Positions 21,961 to 32,745 of a stretch of DNA of 64,000 nt are shown here, piece after piece. Both the position numbers and the translations under genes were made by a program. The number at the start of each line of letters is the position of its first letter. The first letter of the stretch is position 1. The notes beneath the pieces were generated by a model, which saw only the letters and a program-made list of their open reading frames with translations, was not told the origin of the DNA and made no database searches. The DNA comes from Trichobilharzia regenti (Eukaryota > Platyhelminthes > Trematoda > Strigeidida > Schistosomatidae): positions 33,471,379 to 33,535,378 of the forward strand of contig OX235263.1 of assembly GCA_944472135.2 (NCBI GenBank). Reading direction: 5' to 3'.

Positions 21961-22302
21961 TTCTTGTATTCGAACTAGAGAAATTAATTCGTATTTGGTA
22001 TTTCTTCCTCGTTGTTCTCTAGGTCACGGGGTCTTTTCTACAGTTTAATGTATCTGTTAATTAATTAGGAAGTCATGCTTCCAAGATTTTTCATGCGTCG
22101 AGGGTTTAAAATTTTTTCCTATTGATGAATCGATACTTATAGTTTTATATCTGTAGCAGATTGACTGTTATCACATTTTTCTGTCTACACTTATAATCTA
22201 ATATTTTTCTGAAACTTGTAGTAATATTTATTGTTTGAGATTATATTTTTCATAATCCTGTGTGCTCATTAAAATGCACTTGTTCAGATTTAGAGAATAA
22301 TT

Positions 22303-22493
22303 TAATTGGTGGATGGTGACTAGCAGTGGAATCCAGGATACGCATTTCGTCCTATTTGGGACTCTGGATGTACTTGCGATTCCAGTGAATGATGATGTTC
22401 CTACCGTGGCTTTAACCCAGTGCCCATAGTTTCAACCTAAGACCGTGTACTTCAGTCCAATCAATTGATGGGAAAATCTAAAGTTCGATTAAA
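22303..22493 (-). repeat. SINE family A (Sm-alpha-like), hammerhead core deleted, 13-bp target duplication
   Basis: On minus it carries the Sm-alpha hammerhead 3' half (GTCCCAAATAGGAC, GAAA, CTGGATTCCACTG), but the core CTGACGA is missing: ATCCAG runs straight into AGTCCC. Perfect repeats TTAGAGAATAATT flank it at 22290-22302 and 22494-22506. Confidence 0.8.
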
Positions 22494-24122
22494 TTAGAGA
22501 ATAATTACTGTTAATTTTCTAAAATTTAAAACAGTTAGTTCCCTTTATGAATTTAGATAAAACAATAAGAAGACGTAATTTGTCTGAATCGTGTAATGTA
22601 TTTGTGCGCAACACATTTAGAACAATCTGATCATACACGGACTTGTCATAGAAATATATATGAAATTAATAAAGAGGTAAGAGGTGAGAAAAATAGACTT
22701 AGGTCAAGTTAAAAGGACACATTCAAGGGCAAAATAACAATGAAGACTAATAAACCAAATAGCAGAGGTAATAGTACATCTGCTATGGTATCAAAACAAA
22801 ATTTACCAAGGAAGGTTTAATGTGATGACGAGTTGTTTTTGAACGCATAAAGGTGGCTTGAACTTTCTAGTTGCTAGGGCTTCAACAAACTTTGGGATAC
22901 GCCCCAAACACATTTTATAGATAAGTTTAAAAGATCTGTTAACACCAATTTTATGACCTGTCTCTATAATGTGTTTCGCGATAGAAGAGCTAGGTCTCCT
23001 GTTCTCATCGTTAATAGGTTCTGAAAAATCCATTTTTTTCTGAAGGCATTTAGGAATATGCACTGAAGCCCTTACTTGCAGAGATCGATGAGTCCTCCCT
23101 ATGTATGTGTGGTCACACGTACATTCAAACTGGTAAATACAGTGGGATGTGACGTCATTTTCCGAAGGGTCTAGATAGATATAATGGCTTTACATTCTCT
23201 ATTATTATGATATTAGCTGCATAAAAAGTCTTTTTAACAGCAGCGTTCAATCTTTGTCTAGTTATGAAGCTGCTTTGATGCCACATATAGGGTAGTTTGA
23301 TGTACACGTCTTTCTTAGGGACGAGTTGTAGAGTGGGTCTTGGTGTTCTGACTACTTTATATCTCCTGATGAACTTGTCTGGATAATTGTTATCAACCAG
23401 AGTTTGTGTCAACTTTCTTTCTTCTTTATCAAGTGTGTCTTCAGTGTATATTTGTTGGATTCTACTGAAGAGGCACCTTACTAAGGCTCTTTTGTAACGA
23501 ATAGGGCTTTTACTTTTCCAAAAATTTAACACAATTAGTCCCTTTTATAAATTTTGATAGCGTTATTAGAAGACGGAGACTATCTGAAAAATGTGATGTA
23601 TTAGCGCTATACATTTCGAACAATCTGATGACACATTTACTTGTCAAGTCAATATATATATATATAAAGGTTAAATTAAACAAAGTGAGAGAAAACGGAA
23701 TTAAGAATAATTAACACAAACGTTTGGTAATCCAATCAAATAAGGATTACCAAGGTAGGTTAAGACTATCTATATCCAAACCAAGTTCACTTTTAACGGT
23801 TTGAAAAAATTTGGGCATTGGGTATATGATATTCATTATAATAGAGGTTTTTTGTATTTCCCAATGAATGAAAAAACAAAACGAGATTGTTTTTACTGAC
23901 GTTTCGCTATTTAATGCTAATAGCTTTCTCAAAGTATTATTAAACCGGAATTTACAAAATCTCAGTATATATATAACAAAGAGTTAGGGGTGAGAAAAAA
24001 ATATATAGACTTAGTTCAACTTAAAAGGACATATTGAAAGTCAAAATAACAATGAAGATCGTTCAAACCAAATATCAAAGGTAATAGTATATCTGTTATT
24101 ATATCAAAATAAAGTTTACTAA

Positions 24123-24395
24123 CTTGATCATCGTTCGTTAGTCTGGGGTCATTTTTGGTTGTCAAGTTCGAGAATAGGTAAAGGTAACCAAACTAAGTGT
24201 AGAATGTGAAATACTTGATTATCGTTCGTCAGTATGAGGTCATTTTGGTTGTCATGTTGGGGAATAGGTAAAGGTAACTAAACTAAGTGTAGGCTGTGAA
24301 ATACTTGATCATCATTCATCAGTCTGGGTCGTTTTTTGTTGTCAAGTTAGCGAACTGGTAAAGATAGTAAAATCAAGTGTAGATTGTTGGATTTT
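24123..24395 (-). repeat. three ~90-bp tandem units in PLE family 3 3' region
   Basis: Units start at CTTGATCATCG (24123), CTTGATTATCG (24214) and CTTGATCATCA (24304), spacing 91 and 90 bp. The right arm mirrors them at about 25364-25636. The related copy at 31.8 kb has a single unit. Confidence 0.75.
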
Positions 24396-24473
24396 GTCAG
24401 TGTGTAGAATTATGAAAGTAGTGTGCGTTTACATAGTGAACTTGCTCACCACATTTGCGTTGATTTTGCTACT

Positions 24474-24872
24474 TCATGGGGGAGGGTGTTGTAGCCAGGT
24501 TAGATTCTGTTTTAGTCCATCATTTCTATTCAGGCAATTTGGATTCCACTTGATATGAAGTGCTTCTGATATTAGACGTTCTTTGTGGTTTCTGAAGTTT
24601 TTCTGGATTATTTCAATATTGTCAAAATCAATTTTGTGGCCTGATTCTATAGCATGTAGACCTATGGCTGATGATTTTTGAAGTTTTTCCAGTTCAACTG
24701 GATTTCTTGGTGGTCGAAGAGAAGCTCTACGGTGTTCATTTCTTCTGATTTTGATTTCTTGAGATGTTTGTCCGATGTATATCGCATCACATTCCGAGCA
24801 TTTTATTTTGTAGACACAATTAGATAGAGACTCTTTCGGGATTTGGTCTTTTATATGGACAAGGTTGTTTTG
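24474..24872 (-). pseudogene. PLE GIY-YIG endonuclease domain (left arm; mirrored at 24887-25285 +)
   Basis: The open frame has SNCVYKIKCSECDAIYIGQT, the GIY-YIG signature, then EIKIRRNEHRRASLRPPRNP, SSAIGLHAIESGHKI and RLISEALHIKWNP. It ends WLQHPPP. The Cys pair and the Arg-rich helix fit the PLE class of GIY-YIG nucleases. The ATG at 24882-24884 lies in the spacer and is a product of the junction. The right arm encodes the same domain on the + strand. Confidence 0.8.
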
Positions 24873-25822
24873 AACATCGGACACACTTCAAAACAACCTT
24901 GTCCATATAAAAGACCAAATCCCGAAAGAGTCTCTATCTAATTGTGTCTACAAAATAAAATGCTCGGAATGTGATGCGATATACATCGGACAAACATCTC
25001 AAGAAATCAAAATCAGAAGAAATGAACACCGTAGAGCTTCTCTTCGACCACCAAGAAATCCAGTTGAACTGGAAAAACTTCAAAAATCATCAGCCATAGG
25101 TCTACATGCTATAGAATCAGGCCACAAAATTGATTTTGACAATATTGAAATAATCCAGAAAAACTTCAGAAACCACAAAGAACGTCTAATATCAGAAGCA
25201 CTTCATATCAAGTGGAATCCAAATTGCCTGAATAGAAATGATGGACTAAAACAGAATCTAACCTGGCTACAACACCCTCCCCCATGAAGTAGCAAAATCA
25301 ACGCAAATGTGGTGAGCAAGTTCACTATGTAAACGCACACTACTTTCATAATTCTACACACTGACAAAATCCAACAATCTACACTTGATTTTACTATCTT
25401 TACCAGTTCGCTAACTTGACAACAAAAAACGACCCAGACTGATGAATGATGATCAAGTATTTCACAGCCTACACTTAGTTTAGTTACCTTTACCTATTCC
25501 CCAACATGATAACCAAAATGACCTCATACTGACGAATGATAATCAAGTATTTCACATTCTACACTTAGTTTGGTTACCTTTACCTATTCTCGAACTTGAC
25601 AACCAAAAATGACCCCAGACTAACGAACGATGATCAAGTTAGTAAACTTTATTTTGATATAATAACAGATATACTATTACCTTTGATATTTGGTTTGAAC
25701 GATCTTCATTGTTATTTTGACTTTCAATATGTCCTTTTAAGTTGAACTAAGTCTATATTTTTTTCTCACCCCTAACTCTTTGTTATATATATACTGAGAT
25801 TTTGTAAATTCCGGTTTAATAA

Positions 25823-25866
25823 TACTTTGAGAAAGCTATTAGCATTAAATAGCGAAACGTCAGTAA
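25823..25866 (+). ncRNA. hammerhead-like motif of PLE family 3 (mirror 23893-23936 -)
   Basis: TACT stem I, core TTGAGAA (25827-25833), stem II GCTATT/AATAGC, GAAA (25854-25857), CGTC, AGTA closing stem I. Compared with CUGANGA, C3 is U and G8 is A, so the pair could be kept as U-A. The right-arm copy is on +, the left-arm copy on -. Confidence 0.45.
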
Positions 25867-26599
25867 AAACAATCTCGTTTTGTTTTTTCATTCATTGGGA
25901 AATACAAAAAACCTCTATTATAATGAATATCATATACCCAATGCCCAAATTTTTTCAAACCGTAAAAAGTGAACTTGGTTTGGATATAGATAGTCTTAAC
26001 CTACCTTGGTAATCCTTATTTGATTGGATTACCAAACGTTTGTGTTAATTATTCTTAATTCCGTTTTCTCTCACTTTGTTTAATTTAACCTTTATATATA
26101 TATATATTGACTTGACAAGTAAATGTGTCATCAGATTGTTCGAAATGTATAGCGCTAATACATCACATTTTTCAGATAGTCTCCGTCTTCTAATAACGCT
26201 ATCAAAATTTTACTTTTCCGTTGGATGAACCTTAAAAAATATTGATTTCCAGTTTAATTGATATTTCTTAATTTTATGAGATTCTTGTCTTAGCACTATG
26301 GAAGGGAAATCTGTAACCCTACGTGGGATCCTTAATAAATCAGCAATCAGGATGGTATTTAAACCTACAAAACTCACTCAAGGACAAGGTCTTCGGGCTA
26401 AAGGACCCTGTTGATCCAATTACACAAAATGCTGTAATCTACAAAATACCTTACGATGATTGTAAGGTCAACTACATAGGTCAGACTAGTAGATTGCAGG
26501 TAGTCAGATTTTTGAGACATAAGAATTTAGCCAAGTGTAGAATGATTGACTCCACGAAAATGAACAGCATTCACAGAAAAATTCAACAATCAGAATTCA

Positions 26600-26857
26600 T
26601 TTAATTGAATTTGTTTGACTTTCCTACCGACTGATTGAACCGAAGTGCTCGGTCTCAGGTTGACATGTCGGCTTCTTGTGCAGATGCTTCGACGACGTTT
26701 GGGTATTTAATTAGTATACAATTGGTGGATGGTGGCTAGCAGTGGAATCCAGGATACGCATTCCGTCCTATTCGGGACTCCCCAGCTGGATTTACCTGCA
26801 TTTCAGAATTCATGCATTAATTCAAAATTACACAGTAGATTGGGACAGAGTTCTTTT
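26600..26857 (-). repeat. SINE family A, dead hammerhead
   Basis: On minus: ATCCAG, core CTGGGGA instead of CTGACGA, stem II AGTCCCGAATAGGAC, GGAA instead of GAAA, then CTGGATTCCACTGC. Both catalytic boxes are mutated. The downstream unit runs through GCCGACATGTCAACCTGAG and the CGAGCACTTCGG hairpin. Confidence 0.75.
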
Positions 26858-27085
26858 TTCTGCCATTGCGTTCTCCGTGGAACAAAAGGCTTCAGACTAG
26901 TTACTTGAAGTTTCGGTAGCAGTGGTGTTTATTTTTATGGAGTAGGGCTGCTAGCCTCTTGCCTGACCTTCCTTCTTCACCGGTCTTATTACCAGCTGAA
27001 CGAGGTAAAGGAGTGCGTTGACCAGGGACCGAACGTTGAGCCACATTCGTGGTTAGTGAGCATTCTACGGTTGTGCCGCCAAAGC
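26858..27085 (-). repeat. SINE family B
   Basis: On minus: tRNA-like head with the B box GTTCGGTCCC, body CTGGTAATAAGACCGG and CAGGCAAGAGGCTAGCAG, ending GAAGCCTTTTGTTCCACGG. It sits next to SINE A inside the PLE. Confidence 0.7.
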
Positions 27086-27385
27086 AGGATAGAGTTGCAG
27101 TTCTAAAACTAATAAAGGTAGGCGGAGAGATAGAGAGACAGGAGTTGACTACTGAAACTTTGTCCATCGAATGTACACGTAACACATGGAATAAGAACGA
27201 CGCAACTCCGATAACAAAGAAATGGAGAGTATTACTACCAATGAAATCGAAGGATAGAAAACAATGCAATTATGTAAACAAAGTTCGAAACTTATGTAAT
27301 CAGTGCCTTGATATAATTAGGGGAGCAATAAATTGTGCTCAAGAAGTGGTCATCAGTGAATAACACTGTATTACTACTATGTGCT

Positions 27386-27970
27386 TTTATCGAATAAATT
27401 TACTCCATACTGGAAGCGAACTCTACCTCAGGGACTGCTAAAAGCCTAGTAGAAATTGAGCTAATCAATAATTTCCTAAAAAAAATTTCAAACTTCATTA
27501 ATCAGTGTAATTTCACCTGGTAAAATAAAAATGCCACCAGACTGTGTGATTGATTACTAATTATGAAAGCAGTTTATGCAGAAATTCAAAGCAAAAAACA
27601 AAACACCACCACCACCAACAACAATGGAAATCGAGAAGGAAAAAACACATTTTTACAATGCCTTCTACAAATTAATTTATCATTTCAATCATAGAAACTC
27701 ATTTGATGTTATTATTTTGATTACTATGAATATTTGAAAAAAATGTATATCTTAAATAAATTTCAGTCGTAAATATATCAAACCAGAAAACAAAAATGGA
27801 TTCAATCAGTCGAGATAACTAACCAATTCATTATTCTTCTTCTATCTGTAGAAAGCCGATATGCTAAAAAATGATGAAAACGTCTTCTTTTCACTAGTTT
27901 TATTTTGTATCTATTCTCATCATTTTTCACAAATGTTTTAGCTAGAGATTTAGTTAACAGTTCATCAGTA
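27386..27970. other. no recognised feature
   Basis: AT-rich, with a CACCACCACCA run near 27606. No coding or repeat signal beyond that. Confidence 0.35.
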
Positions 27971-27972
27971 AT

Positions 27973-28215
27973 AAGAGCGTCAGTGATTCAGCCGTGAGAT
28001 GCTTGCCAAACATGCGCGTGGTATGGAGTTCGATTTCCGGCCGAGACAAACGAGTTACCTCCATTAGGCTGTTATAAGCTCAACAGAGAGGGCAGGTTGT
28101 AAGTGAGGCTAGCAAACCCACCTCGTAAAAGAAAGAAAACTGCTACTGAAACTCCAAAACTCATGAATTAAGACTTATATTCCACTTGGAATAAATATCG
28201 ATCCGTGGTCAAATT
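27973..28215 (+). repeat. SINE family B
   Basis: tRNA-like head (GTGATTCAGCCGTGAGATGC; GAGTTCGATTTCC), body CAGGTTGTAAGTGAGGCTAG and CCCACCTCGTAAAAG, tail ACTTATATTCCACTTGG. More diverged than the 38.3-kb copy. Confidence 0.65.
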
Positions 28216-28369
28216 CGAAAAAAAAAATCAAATGCTAACAAATCAACCCTTCAGAATTATTGGGATACTCGCTAGTGACTTTCTACAGGATGGAGTTTCC
28301 TGGATTTCTAATGAGAAGTTGTGTCCAGTGAGATGCATCCAGGATGGATTTCCAACCGTTGACACTGGG

Positions 28370-28575
28370 TGGTAGTCGCGCTAAATTTCACGAATGGGTA
28401 GGAGTTAGAATTCATGGGTTAATTATTGAATCGGATCCCAGTGGCTGAATGGTATACGAGCTTGCGCTGTAATCGGAATGTCCTGGATTCGAACCTCAGC
28501 TGTCCATTACGCCCTGGTTTTCAATGGTTCTCTAAATGATATCAATCCTTGGTCAAATTTGAAAAATAAAAATAA
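28370..28575 (+). repeat. SINE family C, hammerhead lost by internal deletion
   Basis: Head CCCAGTGGCTGAATGGTATA and B box GGATTCGAACCTC. The sequence then jumps to CAGCTGTCCA and the 3' body (GTTTTCAATGGTTCTCTAAA), so the ribozyme core and stem II are missing. Confidence 0.7.
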
Positions 28576-28576
28576 A

Positions 28577-28990
28577 AATTTCATCATGAGCTGACATTAA
28601 TTAGAGAACCATTGGAAAACCTGGGAGTACTGGACAGCTGTTTCGTCCTAGTTTGGGACTCTTCAGCAGTACGCACCTGCCGGGATTCGAACCCAGGACC
28701 TTCCGGTTACAAGGCGAGCTCGTATACCATTAAACCACTGGGACTCGATCCAATGGTTTTGAATTCTAACTTCTGCCAATTCACGACATAGCGCGACTGC
28801 TAGCCAATGTCTTCGGCGAGTATTTGTCCTCACACCCGACCAGCTGCACCCTACTGGTCACGACTTCTCACTGGAACCCAGGTAACTACCTACCTGAATA
28901 GGGCCAGTCCCCAGTGAGCATCTCATTGGTATTCAAGTGTTGCTTTGCAGGGATTTGATTAGTTTCAGGATTTCATCATGAGTTGACTAA
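28577..28990 (-). repeat. SINE family C with intact hammerhead
   Basis: Minus strand: tRNA-like head with CCAGTGGTTTAATGGTATAC and B box GGGTTCGAATCCC, then the ribozyme at 28627-28672 and the 3' body ending CAGCTCATGATGAAA. The upstream part beyond 28785 is one arm of an inverted repeat with 28991-29150. Confidence 0.75.
28627..28672 (-). ncRNA. hammerhead ribozyme (SINE C), core intact
   Basis: On minus: GTACTG / CAGTAC stem I (6 bp); core CTGAAGA; stem II GTCC / GGAC with loop CAAACTA; GAAA; stem III CAG / CTG; then UC, giving a GUC triplet before CAGTAC. All conserved core residues are present. Stem III has no loop, so cleavage may favour dimers, as in known short-stem-III hammerheads. 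Confidence 0.8.
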
Positions 28991-29150
28991 CTTGAATACC
29001 AATGAGATGCTCACTGGGGACTGGCCCTATTCAGGTAGGTAGTTACCTGGGTTCCAGTGGGAAGTCGTGACCAGTAGGGTGCAGTTGGTCGGGTGTGAGG
29101 ACAAATACTCGCCGAAGACATTGGCTAGAGGTCGCGCTATGTCATGACTA
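28785..29150. repeat. inverted repeat of SINE C upstream parts
   Basis: The arms 28785-28943 and 28991-29150 are near-perfect complements (for example CAATGTCTTCGGCGAG and its complement). The spacer is about 47 bp. Confidence 0.8.
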
Positions 29151-29199
29151 ACTAATGTCAGCTCATGATGAAATCCTGAAACCAATCAAACCCCTACAA

Positions 29200-29689
29200 A
29201 GCAACACTTGAATAAAAATAAAAATTCATTAGTAATGAAATTTGATAGTTATAAGAGAGGGAAAAAGAGGTATACATGAGTTGTGTATGACCTATTCTGT
29301 AGTTGACACAACACTGTTTGAAGAAATTTAATACACTTCTGGAATTTGATCAGTGTTGGTGACAGTGGGTCATCAATTTTTTGACGATTATGTTCATGCG
29401 TCCACATTTTATTGTAAAATTCTATTCATAATATATTCTTAATAGTCAAATTCAGGTCATCAAAAAGTGTTCTTGCATGTAATAATATGCTTATTTAGTT
29501 TTGTTGAATTAGAACTTCCTTGTGTAATAATGGGGATAAGAAACGTAGGAGGTTTCTGATTCAGATTTTTCCCAAAGGCAAAATTCTAGAAGTATATCCA
29601 TCTAGGAATTGACATATTGTCAAAACCGACGGTTTTAGTGTCATCAGTGATAATAAAAGTTCACAAATAAAAGCGATATTAAGATAAAG
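29200..29689. other. no recognised feature
   Basis: AT-rich sequence with no repeat match or coding signal. Confidence 0.3.
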
Positions 29690-30145
29690 AAACAAAAGTT
29701 GATGGATGGATGGTAACTAGCTGTGAAATGAAGAATGTGAATTTCGTCCTATGTGCGACTCGCCAACTGGATGTATCTGAATTCCGCAGTGAGTGATGAT
29801 GTTCCCACTGAGTCTCGAACCCAGTGCCCATAGGTTCAAACGCCAATGCGTTATTCACTAGACCACATCGTCGAATCATCTGCACAAGAAGCCGACATGT
29901 TAACCTGAGACCGAGCACTTCGGTCCAACCAATGGACGGGAAAAATCTAAAATTAAATGCTTCTCGTGGCCCAAGTGGTCCAGTGGATAATACTTTGGCG
30001 ATTGAAATTATGGGCACTGGGTTCGAGGCTAGGTGGGAAAATCATCATTCACTACGGAATTCCGGTACATCCACTGACGAGTCCCAAATAGGATGAAATG
30101 CGTATCCTGGATTCCACTGCTAGTCACTATCCACCAATGAACTTC
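29690..30145. repeat. inverted pair of SINE family A
   Basis: A minus copy (29690-29925) has core TTGGCGA instead of CTGACGA. The plus copy (29925-30145) has a tRNA-like head (CCCAAGTGGTCCAGTGG; TGGGTTCGAGGC) and a hammerhead at about 30069-30111 with core CTGACGA, stem II GTCC/GGAT, and GAAA. That copy lacks the G before the core, weakening stem I. Confidence 0.7.
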
Positions 30146-30179
30146 TAAAGAAGGATTAAGTCAAGCATATTATAAATTT

Positions 30180-30425
30180 TTTTTTTTATTTTAATTTTAT
30201 TCTGTTTACGTTCCTAGTGGAGCATATGGCTTCAAGCTAGAGCTTGTAAGTTTCGGTATCATTGGTGTTTATTTTTATGGGCTGAGTTTGTTAGCCTCAT
30301 GCCCAAACTTTCCTCTTTAGTGGTCTTATCACCAACTTAGAGAGGTAAAGGAGTGCGTCGGCTTGGGTTCGAACTCCGACCTACATGTATAGCTGGCGAG
30401 CATTGTACCTATGTACTACCACCGC
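30180..30425 (-). repeat. SINE family B
   Basis: On minus: B box GGAGTTCGAACCC, body CTAAGTTGGTGATAAGACC and GTTTGGGCATGAGGCTAAC, tail GAAGCCATATGCTCCACTAG and A-rich end (seen as T-run 30177-30190). Confidence 0.75.
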
Positions 30426-30596
30426 ATTTTTTGTATAACAAGAGATCAGAATTACTTTCTTTCACGTACATTGGTGAGATTTTAACCGCTGAGTTACTAA
30501 TACCGTTTCTACCTATGAATATTTAATTGCTATTCAAAAATCGAATTCGCCAATAGCGATTTATTCATTTCCAGGTGAAATTTTACCATGACTCTA

Positions 30597-30742
30597 TGTA
30601 CTACTGACTAATTAAGATGAGTAGTTGCATACAATTCAAACTAATCAGCAATGTTTTTGGATAACTTCAATCCAGCCAGTAAGTACTACTAGTTGATGTG
30701 AGTGAAATACAACTACTCACCTCAGTCGATCAGTAGTATGTA
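30597..30742. mobile_element. MITE-like fold-back element, copy 2
   Basis: Ends GTACTACTGACTAATTAAGA (30598) and the complementary end closing GATCAGTAGTATGTA (30742), about 31 bp each. The interior is shorter and more diverged than the copy at 6599-6841. Confidence 0.6.
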
Positions 30743-30860
30743 GTGTCTACTCACTTTGAAGCATTCAGATTGACTTAGCTGTAAACTTATAAGAAGAACC
30801 TAGCTAACTGGTGTGGTCAGAGCTCACTAGGTGCTGGAAGATTGAAATATTTGTTGAAAT

Positions 30861-32142
30861 ATGTCCAAACCAAGATCACTTTTAACGGTTTGAAAAAATG
30901 TGTGCATTTTCGTTTATCTATATTTAGGAAGAAAACCCACTCCAATAAATATTTAGACTTCAAAATCATCACACCCTATCAGCGCAAAGATTTCAGTTGT
31001 TTCAAGTCTTCTTAGATGAGCACACTCTCTGATAACAGATGAGAAAGAAAAATAAGAAGAAATATCAAACATTACTGAAACTCTCAACCAAAACAACTAT
31101 CCAAAGATCTTCATCATCAAAATCAACACAGACATTAAGTATGGCCGAAAATGCATTCCGAAAACATGGACATCAACAGTCGTCATTGCATATAGAGCAG
31201 AGACGTCAGACGATATCAGAGGAGTACTCAATCAACTCGATATTAGAGTTTTCTCCAAAACATCAGACACACTTCAAAGCAACCTTGTCCATATAGGAGA
31301 CCTAATCCCTAAAGATTCTCTATCTAATTGTGTCTATAAAATCAAATGCTTCCTTGGGATGTGATGCGATATACATCGGACAAACATCTCGAGAAATTAA
31401 AATCAGAAGAAATGAACTCCGTAGAGCATATCTTCGACCACCGAGAAATCCAACTGAACTAGAACAGCTTGAAAAATCATCAGTCAGAGGTGGTCTACAC
31501 GCTACGCTATAGAATCAGGTCACAAAATTGACTTTGACAATATTGAAATAATCCAGAAAAACTACAGAAATCACAAAGAACGTCTCATATCATCAGAAGC
31601 ACTTCATATCAAAAACAATCCAAAGTTTCTTAATAGGAATGATCGGCTAGAACAGAGTTTGACCTGGTTACAACACCTCCCTCCCTCATGAAGTGACAAA
31701 ATCAACACAAATGTTGATAAGCAAGTTCATCATGTAAACACACACTACTTTTATAATTTTATACACTGATCAAATCCAACAATCTACACTTGATTTTGTT
31801 ATCTTTACCAATTGACCAACTTGACAACGAAAGACGACCCCAGACAGACGAACGATGATCAGGTTAGTAAACTTTATTTTGATATCATAACAGACGTACT
31901 ATTATCTTTGGTATTCGGTTTAGAGATCTTCATTACTATTTTGACTTCTTATATGTCCCTTTGACTTGACCTAAGTGTATTTTCTCACCCCTTGTTATAT
32001 ATATACTGAGATTTTGTAAATTCCGATTCAATAATACATTGATAAAGCTATAAGCAGCAGCATTAAATAGCGAAACGTCAGTAAGAGCAACAATATCGTT
32101 TTGTTTTTCATTCATTAGGAAATACAAAAACCTTTATTATTT
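30861..32142 (+). mobile_element. PLE family 3 copy with inverted 3' block at its left end
   Basis: Positions 30861-30909 are an inverted piece of the family 3' block (TTTTAACGGTTTGAAAAAAT). Then + frames: RKPTHSNKYLDFKI-like, ENAFRKHGHQQS, CDAIYIGQTSREIKIRRNEL, LRPPRNPTELEQLEKSS. Frameshifts break it. The 3' part has one ~90-bp unit and a hammerhead-like motif near 32034-32084 with core TTGATAA and GAAA. Confidence 0.75.
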
Positions 32143-32379
32143 GTTGATAGTTTGTTTGTTCAGTTAACAGTTGTCGTCATTGTCTTTGGTATGAGTAACT
32201 TTCATTTCATGAGTTTTGTCCCCTTTTATTTTTCTGTAAACATGAATTGCTGCTTTTAAAAAGGAAGCAGGTAGAAATGTAACGGGAATTCGTTATCTAT
32301 TATTTCATGAATTCATCTCAACTGTTTACAAAATAAACAGCTACGAAATGCATACATTAAAAAGAAGTTACTGAGAGGA
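32143..32379. other. no recognised feature
   Basis: Short flank between PLE copies; nothing seen. Confidence 0.3.
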
Positions 32380-32745
32380 TGGTATCAGAAAATATTTAAA
32401 TGACTGTGAGGTTGACTATATAGGTCAAACTAGTAGGTCGGGGGTAGTCAGATTTTCGGAACATAAGAATTTAGATAAGGTAAGAATGGTTGACCCCAAG
32501 AAAATAAGTGCATGTTAAGTGCATGCATTAACATACAACCACACAATAAGGTGTGGGAGAGGGTTAAAATTCTAAAGAGTAATGTAGGTAAGTGGAGAGA
32601 GAGATTGATTGCTGAATCCTTGCTCATCGAGTCTACACCCAACATATGCAACAGAAATGACTCAATCAAAATATCAGAGATATGGAAGATATTTTAACCA
32701 CCAGTTAAATTAGCGGAGGATAATAAATAATCTTAAATTGCTATT

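Larger units (their letters stand above)
23520..26207. mobile_element. head-to-head PLE family 3 dimer (2.7-kb palindrome)
   Basis: The arms 23549-24872 and 24887-26210 are almost identical inverted copies; one difference seen is near 24252 against 25508. The 5' truncated ends meet at the centre; the 3' ends point outward. The left arm has about 29 extra terminal bases (23520-23548). Flanking 12-bp TTTTACTTTTCC at 23508-23519 and 26208-26219 mark a target duplication. Each arm carries a GIY-YIG domain, three ~90-bp tandem units, a hammerhead-like motif and a second 3' block with a 61-codon frame. Confidence 0.85.
22515..26255 (-). mobile_element. older PLE copy, interrupted by PLE dimer
   Basis: Minus-strand coding runs from about 26250 to 26208, is cut by the insert 23520-26207, and resumes at 23519. 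Joined, the frame crosses the break as TGNQYFLRFIQRKSK then SPIRYKRALVRCLF. Next come LVDNNYPDKFI, CDHTYIGRTHRSLQ (GIY-YIG), AKHIIETGHKIG and LCVQKQLVITLNLPW, ending near 22800, then the 3' region to about 22520. The 12-bp TTTTACTTTTCC is present on both sides of the insert. Confidence 0.85.
26285..27385 (+). mobile_element. PLE family 1 endonuclease copy split by two SINEs
   Basis: The first part (to about 26600) has LKDPVDPITQNAVIYKIPYD, CKVNYIGQTSRLQ and FLRHKNLAKCRM, the GIY-YIG domain. The last part (27085-27385) has VAVLKLIKVGGEIERQELTT, NTWNKNDAT and a 3' region with a decayed hammerhead near 27308-27354. SINE A (26600-26857) and SINE B (26858-27085) lie between. Confidence 0.75.

Noticed and set aside
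23747..23932. Identical 61-codon frames in both palindrome arms as a host gene
   Set aside because: They belong to the PLE 3' block and overlap the hammerhead-like motif; duplication is due to the palindrome.
23520..26207. Palindrome as pure assembly artefact
   Set aside because: Not excluded without reads, but the 12-bp target duplication and the older PLE that reads across the insertion point argue for a real insertion.
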